Shown one piece after another: positions 38,764 through 56,010 of a stretch of 64,000 bases of DNA. The translations under genes were made by a program, and so were the position numbers. Each line of letters starts with the position of its first letter. Positions within the stretch are counted from its first letter, which is position 1. Source of the DNA: Dermatophagoides farinae (taxonomy: Eukaryota > Arthropoda > Arachnida > Sarcoptiformes > Pyroglyphidae); contig NC_134686.1 in assembly GCF_024713945.1 (NCBI RefSeq), positions 2,194,001 to 2,258,000 on the forward strand, in the 5' to 3' direction. The notes beneath the pieces were generated by a model that did no database searches, had not been told where the DNA came from, and saw only the letters and a list, made by a program, of their open reading frames with translations.

Positions 38764-41493
38764 GAAAATGTGCGACTATATTCTATATATACACAAACGC
38801 GTGTGCGCACGAGTTTCAAGAATAACATCGTTTCATTTTTTTTTTGTTTGGCGCCAATAATCGATGATCACACACACACACACACACAGTGGATCTTTCT
38901 AAATCTTTAATTTCTGGAACAAAAAAAGAGAGAGAGAGAGAGAAAAACTTCATCCATACATAAATGAAATGAAAAGGATTTTGACTGGATTTTATCCGAT
39001 AATAATTTGGTATATCTTTTTTTTGTTTTTGTTTTTGACATTTTCACAAATCTGTCTAAATTCTATCCAATTCTAACCAAATGTCTGTAGAATGTCTTTC
39101 ATGTAGACATCCTGTCAAATAACATCAACAATAGATAGATAGATAGATAGATGGATAGATAGATAGTTAGATATAGTAAATGGTGAATGAAACTTTTCAT
39201 GTTGTATTACCAGGCTGAGTAAATATTTGCACACACACACAAACACACAATGAAAGATAGTGCGTGTGTGTTTTATACAACAACACATATATTTATATAT
39301 GATATATATAGAGAAAGAGAATATGGATCCAGAAAACGAAAAAAAAACATGAAATTAACAAGACAACAACAGTTTTTTTTTTTCGTTGTTCCAATATCAT
39401 TTCTGATTATAATAATTCTGTCGTTGATCTCATTGTTTCGTTATACCGATTACTATAGTCATCTGCATCATCATCATCATCACTTGACATCCAGTGAGAA
39501 AAAGAAACTGTTCCATAGAGTTCCATGAGAAATAAATAGGTGTATATCAAATTTTTTTGAAGACCAAGGTTTTTTGCTCAATATGAATTTGCATAGCAAT
39601 TGCACAACACACGTATGATGGAAATTTTTGTAGCAAAAAAAAAAAAAAAAAAAAAAGTTCCCGCCATCATCATCCTGAGGCTGTCAGGATATTATTATTA
39701 TTTTTTTTTGTGTTTGGATCACTATTTTTTTTTCACGTACGATTGAATTTCGAGAGTTATAGTCTACTGAATTGAATGCTTTTACCGCTATAATATTGAT
39801 GTTTGCATTTTTTTTTCTTTTTTTTTTTGCCTGATGTTGTTGTTACTCATTTCAATGCAAAATGAATAAAATGTTTTCTGTTCCCTTTTCACAACATAGT
39901 GTTGAAAATTCATCCAAAAGAATGAAACAAAAAAAAACAAAACAAAAAAAAACGCTACAAACTCTAACACTTGTCATTCCGCGTCATGGAATCGATTCCA
40001 AATAAATCATAGCTTACACACACACACACACACAAGAGTTGTTTCAGAATGTTGAAATGATATGAAATGTGACACACACACACACACACACGAATACGAA
40101 GAGAGAAAGACCATGATGGTGATGACTAGACTTTCGTTTTCGTTTTCGTTTTTTTTTTTGAAATATAAAAAACAGTCAACTGAACAAAAAAAAAACCAAG
40201 AATTGTATTGATTTTTATCTAGTCTTTTTGGCATTTGTTGACAACGTCGACAACGACGACGACGACAATGACAACAACCAAAAAACGTATATAATGACAG
40301 TGAAAAAAAAGAAAATTTTTTTTTTTGGTCTGACTTTTGACTGGATGTTCAGTCAGTTGGTTTTTTTTTCTGCAGAATTGGCTTGTAAATACATACAACA
40401 GATATTCTATTATGCTTATTCAAAGCCAATTTTTTTTTGTTGTTGCCAATAACAAATTTTCACATTTTAGTCTAATATAAGGTGTAAAGTGCTGCTAAAG
40501 GTCTTGCACACACACGCACAAACATATCAAACAAAACAATGGAAAAATTCATTTCAATTGAAAATTTTTTTTTCAAGTTTTTTCAAATTTCATGACTGTT
40601 TTAGATCCGATAAAAACTGCATTTTGTGCGTGTGTGTGTGTGTGTTTTATACATCTGTAGTGGGACTTGTTTTGGATTCTATCTATGTTTACCGTGTGTG
40701 TGTGTGTGTGTGTATTGGGCCTGATTTTTTTGTTGTTGTTGTTGTTGTTATTATTGTGAATATTGGTTGTCTGATTGGTTGAAAAACATTGCTAAAATGA
40801 AAATAAAATAAAATAAAAAAGTTTGTGTGTATATATCCTGTTCCATATATTTAAATAGAGAATTACCCTCTCTCTCTCTCTCTGTCTCTGTCTCTCTCTT
40901 CCAGAAGGGAAAGTGACATTTGACATGTGACATGTATAGAGAAGAAACATAAGATACACACACACACATAGGGACGACAAAAAAAAATTCAGCAAAAAAA
41001 TACATATCATATATATATTGGAAAACCATTCTTTATATATGTGTCGTTGTCGTTGTTGTTGTTGTTATTAGTAACTTGTGCTTCATTCGATTTGCTTATA
41101 AGCAATAGCCTAGGCTTTCACCACCGCCCCATAAATCATCTCGAAATGTTGACGGTTCACTCTGACCGTCTCTTTCTCTCTCTCTGGCATTCATTTTTGA
41201 ATCCATTTTTTTTTTTTGAATGCTTTACGTTTTTTTTTTCTTTTTCGATTCACCGGCTTGATCTTCTGCTGCTGTTGCTGCTTTTTTTTTGCTGTTTTAA
41301 AGCACAAGCTTTTAAAACTATAGTAGCCCTTGAAAGAAGCAAAAAAAAAAATTCAGTTGTTTGACTTGAATATTTTCAAACTTTTCACACTAATCATAAA
41401 ATTGTTCATGTTTTATTTTGCACAAAAGCTCAAATTCATCATCATTGAAACATCATCATCATATAAACAGTTTAAACATTAAATCTATAGTGT

Positions 41494-41505
41494 TGACCTA
41501 GGTCA
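41494..41505. promoter_or_regulatory. Perfect everted AGGTCA pair, TGACCTAGGTCA
   Basis: Two AGGTCA nuclear-receptor half sites lie back to back with no spacer, a 12-bp perfect palindrome. Nuclear receptors of the FTZ-F1 and related families bind AGGTCA-type half sites; whether any receptor prefers this zero-spacer everted form is not known to me. Confidence 0.35.
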
Positions 41506-43193
41506 TGTGAAATACGTGTGTGTGTGTGACATTGATAAGCAGTGTGTGTGTGTGCGCGTATGGATCTGGTAATTAGGGTAATAATTTTTTTTTTTTTTGG
41601 TTTTTCAACCAGTCAAATATACATTATCATTATTTGCATAAGAAACAAATGAAGAAAAAAAGCTCAACATTTTCAAATCTGTTGTATATATTCAATATAT
41701 ATATATTTTTATTAAGGTGTTGTATCATCATAAACATCGCGTGTCACATACACATTTATATTAAATATATAAATATATGAGGAGTGACAATTGTTTTTTT
41801 TTTGTTCATTTCATACAGTATATTTAACTATTAACACTTTCACACGACAAATTTAATTTTTCTCTTTCCACCATCTCTTTTCATTTCATAATAATCCCCA
41901 TTAAATTATTTGAATTTTATAATCAATTAATCAGAATAATAAATGAATGAATGGCTGGATGATTAATTAATTGTTTGTAAATGTTTAGAATTTGAAAATT
42001 GATTATCGACAAAAACAAAAAAAACATTTGGAATGAAAAAAAAACCCTAGAATACAATTGAAATATTATTGGCTTTATATCGATTATCGATTCATTGGTA
42101 TAAAACAAAACTAAACAAAACAAAACAAAAAAAATGGAATGTAATAATTCCAATTTTGTTTGGAATGTGTGTGTGTGTGTGTGTTGATTCAGGAATCTAT
42201 GTCTACAAATGTCATATCCTCTATGATGTATTTATGTATGAATGGTATATATATAAACATGATTGCTTGCCCATGAACATAAATTGACCATATTAAATAT
42301 ATTGACCTTCAAATGAAAGAAAAAAAAATTGATCGAATATAATGAAAATGAAAATACACAGAAGCAGCATATATATAGAAGATAGAAAATGCATTGCTAT
42401 CTGCTATGGTTGATCCATCGTCGTCGTCGTCATCGTCGTTGTCGTTGTTGTCGTCGTCTCTATATCTATACTATTGGCAACTATCAGATCAGAATGTGAT
42501 GATTTATGACGTTTAATTTCGATGATGATTTTTGTGACTACGTGGCCATCATCATCATCATCATGATCAACATGAATAGTGTGGATAGTGGTTAAAATAA
42601 TCTTTACGATCATATCTGGTCAATAGTTATTTTTTTTTCACCGAAAAAAAAATAAAGAAAGAAAGAAAAAAATGATGATGAATAAATATCATTGAATAAA
42701 CCAACGAACCAATCAATGATGATTACGTCTGATGATTGACCAACATCAGTATCTGTCTGATTATTGATAAGGAAACCGAAGAAAAAAATTGTTTATGATT
42801 AAAAGTTCGTAACCTCGAATTATGGTGAAATGCTTGCGGTCAAATAATCATTGTATCATTTGTAATGGAGATTATTATAGATATATGGGAATTATAATCG
42901 CGGAAATCAACAACTACAACAACAACAACAACAAAAAAATCAAACCAGTCATCAATTTCATTCAATTTGAAGAGTTAACATGTATTATCATCATATATAT
43001 ATATCTGATGATTGATCAATTCATTCGAATTTTTCTTTCCAAACAGACAAATTTCAGTCGAAAATTGAAACAAACGAATGTGAACAAAAAAAAATCAATG
43101 TTTCTTTCAAAAAAAAAAAGAAAAGAAGATCCACGACCACGATTTTCTTGACATTTTTTTTTGTTCTCGATAATAATGATCAATATCCATATG

Positions 43194-43194
<1 letters not shown>

Positions 43195-43234
<40 letters not shown>
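43195..43234 (+). repeat. (CA)n microsatellite, ~40 bp
   Basis: An uninterrupted CA run. Confidence 0.97.
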
Positions 43235-43238
<4 letters not shown>

Positions 43239-44244
43239 AATGAAAACAAGTAATGGGATATTCACAAGTAAAAATGATTACATCAATAATTCAATAAAGC
43301 AAAAAAAAAAAAATTTTTCCACCACCTTAATCAAGATTGTCGGCGTGCCAACCAACAATAATCAATGAATGCAAAAAAAATACTGCGAAAAAATCGATTA
43401 TGAATCGATTAATTCCAAACCAAAAACAATCCATTGACAACAACAACAACAACAACAAAGTAGACCTGGGCGTTGAATTCAATGATTTTTTTTTCTATTT
43501 TGTTTTTCTATAATAATAATGATTTCCAGGTTTTAATTCACACACACACACACACACACACGCATACAATACATTGACATTTTTCACACTTTGACATTTG
43601 GTTTTTAACAGCTAAAGGGTTGTGGTCAAATGTCATTAGGAGCATGAAGTGTTGTTATTCATTCATATACGGTGGTCACTGTATTGTCTAGACTGTAGAA
43701 TAAGGTGTAGTTTTTCCTATTATCATCAAAGTTTTTTTTGTTGCGAATCTATTTTTTTTTTTTTTTTGCACAAATATTGACCATCAATATCATTTTTTTT
43801 TAAATAAATTGTTGAATTAAACCTCAAACATAAACATCATTTTATTAAACGTCATTCATTTGATCATTAATGAAAAAAAAAAAATATTGAACCAGGTCAA
43901 CAATATATTGATTAGATTCCAAGTGCTAACAAAAAAAAAATAGTTTTTTTTATCCGGATTTTTGGGTTCGGTTATTGTTGTTCAATAATGTGTGATTACA
44001 TAATGAAAATGTTTTTAATTTTTCTATTTTTAATTTTTTTTTTCTTTTTTTTTGACGTATCAAATCATATGAAATTTTTTTTTTTTTTTTTTGCTAGAAA
44101 AATCTTTTCAATTTCATTTGCGTGTATTTCTTCTTCTATAATTGGTTTTTTTGCATTTTGTTTAACCCTTAAAGACACTAGTATAATGATGATGGTGTAA
44201 AAACCAAATCTATTGGAATATATTTGTGATTGGTGTTTCCCAGC

Positions 44245-44270
44245 AAAAAAAAAAAAAAAAAAAAAAAAAA
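44245..44270 (+). repeat. Poly-A run (26 nt)
   Basis: A pure A run followed by CTAGAAAACC and (CAA)n. No target-site duplication is seen that would mark a retroposon tail. Confidence 0.95.
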
Positions 44271-46321
44271 CTAGAAAACCAACAACAACAACAACAACAA
44301 CAGCTAAGAATGATGATGACAAATTCAATCGGTTGTCTTGGAATCGAAACATTTGTTTGATGACAAAACAAAACAAAAAAAAAGAATCAAACTAGATCAA
44401 ACCAAAAAAAAAATAATATATCCAGAATGCATGAGACAGTAAAAATAAAAACAAACAAAGCTTGAATAAATTTTCAAATGTTTGGAATTTGATAATCGAA
44501 TCTAGAAAAAGCGCGAAAAACAAAAATACGTATTTTGAAACAAAACGAAAAAAAAAATTATCAATGAGGCGTGGTGGGAGGAACTATGACCAAAATAAAA
44601 ACCATAAAGAAAAAAAACCAATATAAGGTATGGTTGTCTCAAATGGCCACGACGACGACAACGACAACGACGATGACTACAATGACAATTTCAACCATAT
44701 GGAACATATTGCGTGAGTATATGTAATTTTATTATCTCGTAGTATTCATTAAATGTTGTTGTTGTCATTGTTGTTGTTGTTGGAACGATTCCACAAATGA
44801 ATCGACATTCACGTGTTTGTTTGTGTGTTTATTTTCATTTTGATAAATTCTCCAATTCCATTCAATCAATCGTCGTCGTAGTCGTCGTCGTTGTTGTTGT
44901 TGTTGTTGTTGTTGTTCAGTGTGGTTCATTCTCTAGCCAATAGTTGTGTAGTGGTGATGATGGTTTCTAAACCACAACCATCAATGATGAAAATAATAAT
45001 AATGATTATGATGGTCCATGATTGATCAACAATGTTCTTCATGGATTTTTTTTTTTGTTTTTTTTTTGTGGATGGAAAAAAATAACAACAACAAAGTAGA
45101 AATTATTGGTTCCAAATTGCGTGCCAAATATAATGTGTGTGTGTGTGTGTCTGTCTGTCTCAGTTTTTCTCTATTTCCATTTCTTTTTCTCTATGAAAGA
45201 ATATATAAAGTATAACACAGTAGCTTGTTATATATTTCGATCCATGAAAATTGAACATTTTCAACATAGAACAAAAAAAAAAACAAAACAAAACCAACAA
45301 CAAATGAATACAATGATGGATCTATCCGATCACTATAGGAAACATGATGATGATGATGATGATGATGAACGGAATCTACACGAAAACATAAATTGATCAA
45401 CACACAACTGGAATTGTTTCCCAAGAATGAATTGAAAAAAAATTGACCTGAAAAAAAGTGCTGAAGTGAAATGAAAAAGAAAAGAAAAGTGGAAAGAAAA
45501 GTTATTTACCAATGACAACCACAATGATGATGATGATGAAAAAGAATATAAAAAAAACTAAATTGCAATTGAGGATTCTACATTGTAAGGGTACTACCTA
45601 CCTACCTACTTACCTTAGTTACACACACACACACACACACACATACACACACAAACAATTGAATCAAGGGTGTCCGCCTCTTTTTTTCTTGCTGTTGGAA
45701 CCTTAAAAAATATTGAATACGATTCTGGAATAGGTGGCCCATAAAGAGACCAAAAAAAAAAAAATTCTGGTAGGAATCCACAATGACAATGACAATTGAA
45801 ACAATTGAATAAAAAAAAAGAGACATGACAAGTGAAAAGTGGATTTAATTCAATATCGACAATTCAAATGCAAGAGGGAATGTAATGAAAATGAAAAGAA
45901 AAAAATCCATTTTTTTGTTTGGATTCTGGTGAAGTGAAGATTTTTAAAATTTTATGAATGTGTGTGTGTGTGTGTGTATTGTTCACTCCATAAACACCGG
46001 CAGCATTCTGAGATTGATCGTTGAACAATAACAATGTTTGTCACCATGATAAAGAAAAGAAAACCAGAAAAATTTCCATTTCAATCATTATAATATAATC
46101 ACAAGCCAAAAAAGAAAAATTTTTAATTTAAATTAATAATCATCTACTATCTACATCGACTACACAACAACAGACAATCTATCATCATCATCCATTGGAC
46201 ATCATTATCATCGTTGATCATATTAAATCGTTCAAGTTGTCATTGACCATTTTATTTTTAACAGGTTTTTCGTGTGTGTGTTTCATTTTGCTAGTGGTGA
46301 AAAAAAAACCTATTTTGAACC

Positions 46322-46349
46322 AAAAAAAAAAAAAAAAAAAAAAAAAAAA
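46322..46349 (+). repeat. Poly-A run (28 nt)
   Basis: A pure A run. I see no retroposon body upstream of it. Confidence 0.95.
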
Positions 46350-48904
46350 CGCCATTCATATTCATCCAATTTATTTTGTTTTTTTGTTTTGTTTTTTTTT
46401 TCTTGATGATGAAAACATTGTCCATTTTGTCCATTTAATACATTGTGTATTGTTTTTTTTCATCTTCAAAATAGTATGGAGGAAACCAATTTTGTGTGTT
46501 TTTTTTCTTTATTTTCATTTACACTACATCCGAATGTTGATAACTAATAATGAAAAACAAAAACAAAAGTACAAACGAACGAAAGACACGCAGGTATATT
46601 GATGATGGCCATTGTCCACTGCAGTTGTGCATGTCTTTCTCTTCTTTTTTTTTTAGTTTTTGTCTTTTGTAAATTCATTTTTTTTTTTTTTACTATCAGC
46701 CAATCAACGAAAAGTCCGAGAAAAAATATGACATTTTTTTTACCATAACCAAAAAAAAATACCATTCATTTAGTCAATTGTCGTTGTCATCATCATCGTT
46801 AGCTATCATCACCACCACCGTCTTTACCTTGTAATTTTTTTTCCCATGTTGACCACCATATCGTCAATAATTTTTGACCATTGATTGGATATGTATTTTT
46901 TCATTCATTAATGTTGGAACTTTTCACAATCACTCAACGATTCATGTAAGTTTTTGCATTTGTTCCATAAGTTAAATTCAGAATTTTAATTGAGAAAAAA
47001 AAATCAGGAATTCCAAATAAACACCGATAATGAATTGAACAAGTTACTTTTTTTTCAATCGATGAAATTGTATGGTTCGATTTGATTCGATTCTACTATA
47101 GTAGTAGTAATAATAGTAGTTGTAGTGGTGATGGTTTGATTTTTTTTTCTTCTTCTTCTTCAATCATTATTGGCCAAATTATTATCATCATCATCAACGA
47201 CAGTCATCATCATCATCATTATTTTATGATCATCAACAACACCAACCACTAACGATGGACAACCAACATACATACATACACATACAGACAGACAGACAGC
47301 AAAAAAAAGTTATTGTCATCGAATGATCAATAAAAGAATAAAAAAAAAAAAAAAAAAATTCATGCAACAACCAACCAACCAACCGACTAACCGACCAACC
47401 AACCAACCAACCAACCAACCAACATTTCAAGATCCATACCTGATGATGAAGATGATGATGAAAACATTCATATTGTTGCTGTTGTTTCTACATTGCTATA
47501 ATCATCATCATCATTATCATCCACATGGTAGCATACACTAAGAGTTGGTATTTTTTTTTCTTCTTCTTTACCTTTTTTTTTCTCTCAATCCATCTATTTT
47601 CTTTGATGATTGAGTGATTTTCTACGTCAACGACAACCACAATCGATCGACTGTTGCAGCAGCAGCCACCGCCATTGCACGATTATTCGTTATCGTTATT
47701 ATCATTGTAATATCACAAATGCCCAATATTGTGTACTTGAAAAAAAAATTCAACACAACCATCATTCAATTGTTCTTTCTATCATCATTCATTTATTTAT
47801 TTCTTGTTTTTTTTTTACTTTTCAGGAGTTCAAATTATTGGTATGAGAATAGAACTAGGTTCATCATCATCATCATCATCATCAATAATGAAAAAGTAGA
47901 AATCAAAGTTATGAAGACAATTGTCACTTTGAAATTGGAAGAGAGAAACCCACATACACATACACACACACACATACACCGAGAGAGAGAAAGATGAAAT
48001 AAAATCGAATCAAATGAAGTAAACAACGAAGAAGAATTTTACATCCATCCATCCATCATTCATTCATCGTCATCCATTGTGACGTACGTAATCTTGAAAA
48101 TTTTTGGCGTTTGAAACCAATTTCAAACTCGACATTTCCTATTTATTTTTGGATCATATATTGTGTTCATGTTTTTTTTTTGGTAAATTTGAAAACAACA
48201 ACAACAACAGTTTCCGATTCAAAAACCAGAAATCGTTTTGTATGCAACCAAATGTTACTCATCCGCTTTTTCATTGTTGCTTTCATTATTGATATTAACC
48301 GCCATCTGACTACTTAGCCGCAATTGGATAAAAAAGGGAAACAAATGGTTGAAAAAAAAGCGGCAGGTGGCCAAAGGGTTTGTTGTTGCTTCAATTTCCA
48401 ATGAAACAGAAAACTCAAATGTCCATCCAAAAACAACAACAACAACAAATTGATCTGATCTGACCATTGTGTGTGTGTGTGTGTCCATATTCACCATTGA
48501 ATTCATTTATTGAACAGCATTCGATTTTGTTATCCACTTTCTCATATATCTTTCTCGTCATAGGATTGGACAAATCAAAAAAAAAAAAAAAATCAGTGAA
48601 AAAAAATGAATAAACAGAAGCTGTCAAATAATGAAATTTAGGCATGAAAGAAAATGCAGTCGAAAAAAAAACCTGGCCTTAAACCTGGAAAAAAAACTAT
48701 ATACCATTCTTGTGTGTGACCATCACCATATTGTGTGTGTGTGTGTGTGTATGAGTAAATGCTATTCATCATTTTGACCATCATCATCATCAGGCCCCAG
48801 CGAAAAAAAAATCAAATTATTGAACCTATGAAATTCGTTGTTGTTGTTGTTGTTGTCGTCGTCGTGGTTTTTTTCTCCAACATTGACCATTATTGGAACT
48901 AAGG

Positions 48905-48922
48905 TTTGACCCTATGGTCAAA
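48905..48922. repeat. Inverted repeat TTTGACC-CTAT-GGTCAAA
   Basis: 7-bp arms with a 4-nt spacer, about 680 bp upstream of the ftz start codon. It shares the TTTGACC half with 37469-37485. Confidence 0.7.
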
Positions 48923-49443
48923 TGCCAAATGGCATATATATATAGTCAATTCCTAGTCATTTTGGTCAGTCATCATCATTGTTATTATTATTATTATTAT
49001 TATCATTATATTTGAACCAAATACATATTATTTTATATCGTCATCGAAAACAACAAGACTGAATAATATATATAGCAAACAAAAAGTGAAAAAAAATAGG
49101 CGGTCGGTCACGTGTTTATTTTTTGTTGTTGTTGTTGTTGTTTTGTTTCTGAACCAAAAAAAAAAAAAAAAATTTCCTTTCCTTTCATTCATTCATTTTT
49201 ATATCCAAATACTGTTGTTGTCGCTTTCGTCATCATTATTGTTATCATCCTCAAATCATCATCATTGCCAACATTCATTAATAGACTGACCTTCCGAGTG
49301 ACCACCACCATTATCAATATTAGATAGTGAAAAGTTTGTTTTTATTCGGATATGTTGTTGTTGTTGTTGTTGTTATTGGCACCTAGTCATCATTATCACC
49401 ATTATTGGCCATAGCCATAATCATCATCATCATCATCATTATT

Positions 49444-49490
49444 GATCAAAGACAAACGTATATAAATATCAATGCAAAATGTCTTCAATT
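49444..49490 (+). promoter_or_regulatory. ftz: Candidate proximal ftz promoter (TCF site, TATA box, initiator)
   Basis: TATATAAAT lies at 49459-49467 and an initiator-like TTCAATT at 49484-49490. The predicted start A49487 is 28 nt from the first T of the TATA element. Just upstream, GATCAAAG (49444-49451) is the reverse complement of CTTTGATC, the TCF/Pangolin consensus. The implied 5' UTR is about 103 nt with no upstream ATG in good context. In AT-rich DNA a TATA match alone is weak; the spacing and position before the start codon are what support it. Confidence 0.45.
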
Positions 49491-49559
49491 CTATGAATCT
49501 TACATTCATTCTTTTTTCCGAAATCTGAATCTTACAGCATTACCTCATAACATTTTTAT

Positions 49560-49589
49560 TTTATTTAAATTATTCAGAAATTCTTGAAT
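49560..49589 (+). other. Possible splice acceptor just upstream of the ftz start codon
   Basis: TTATTTTATTTAAATTATTCAG ends at 49577, 12 nt before the ATG, and looks like an acceptor with a T-rich tract. If used, it would allow a distal 5' non-coding exon (for example the one ending at 32925) to splice to the coding exon. It is equally compatible with plain 5' UTR from the proximal TATA promoter. Confidence 0.3.
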
Positions 49590-55192
<5,603 letters not shown>

Positions 55193-56010
55193 TCAACTTT
55201 GAATGAAAATTAGCCGTTCTTTTTTTTGGTTTTTTTTTGTAGATGATGATTTGATATATGTTACACACATCATATCATATTAATCAATGAGAAAAACAAA
55301 ATTTTTTTTGTTTGTTTTCATATTCAATCATTCAATATAAGAATTGAATTTTTTTTTTTGCAAGAAAAAAAGAATACCAGAATCTCATATCATACAACAC
55401 TAACACACACACACACACATGTATCTGTATTAGTCAATAATCTAAATAATCTGTAGATTTTTTTTTTTTGATTCTTTTTGATTCACACCCACGCATACCC
55501 AAACATACACCATATTGACTTATTATTCTGTATTGACACAAGAAACAACTGGATTTTTTTTTGGAATTCTGAAAAGAATTTAAAAAATAAGAATTATTCC
55601 TAATTAATTAAAAACGGTTTTTTTGTGGCATTTTGCTGATGTTTATCTTTTCATCATCATTTTTTTATCTACAAAAATTTGGAATTCACAACGATCAACA
55701 ATCGAGGGAATTTGAAAAATAAAATTAAACTGTCACACACATTCACACACACGAAAATTTTCTTCATTCTATATATATATATCTTAGAAAACAAAACGCA
55801 AAACAATTGACAGTTTTGACAAGAAAAAAAAGGTTCCATTTACCTTTGTCGACCGAATTGTGTGTATGTGTGTGTGTCCAACAAACGAAAAAAGATCATT
55901 TATCATACATTTTCTTCTCTATCACACATATCTAATATGTAGGTGTGTGTGTGTATGCATGTTATAGTTGTAAAGTCTCAATCAAGAGAAGAAAACGGAA
56001 AATAAAAATT
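55193..56010 (+). other. ftz: ftz 3' UTR region with candidate poly(A) signals
   Basis: Non-coding AT-rich sequence follows the TAG stop at 55190-55192. AATAAA occurs at 55718-55723, followed by TG/CA-rich sequence, and again at 56001-56006. Either could end the transcript, giving a 3' UTR of roughly 0.55 or 0.85 kb. The hexamer is common by chance here, so this is a suggestion only. Confidence 0.35.

Larger units (their letters stand above)
32926..49443. other. Gene-free interval upstream of ftz
   Basis: GAT arrays (33340-33670), CAA/GAC arrays (34300-34450), the mini-island at 35142, complex stretches at about 41090-41160 and 43610-43700, and many TTGACCA/TGGTCAA motifs (37-49 kb). A 210-codon minus ORF (34166-34798) is poly-V, poly-M and HTH-rich repeat translation and is rejected. 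Confidence 0.65.

Noticed and set aside
44245-44270. Poly-A run as the tail of a SINE or processed pseudogene
   Set aside because: I see no upstream element body, no target-site duplication, and many similar A/T runs of no evident origin.
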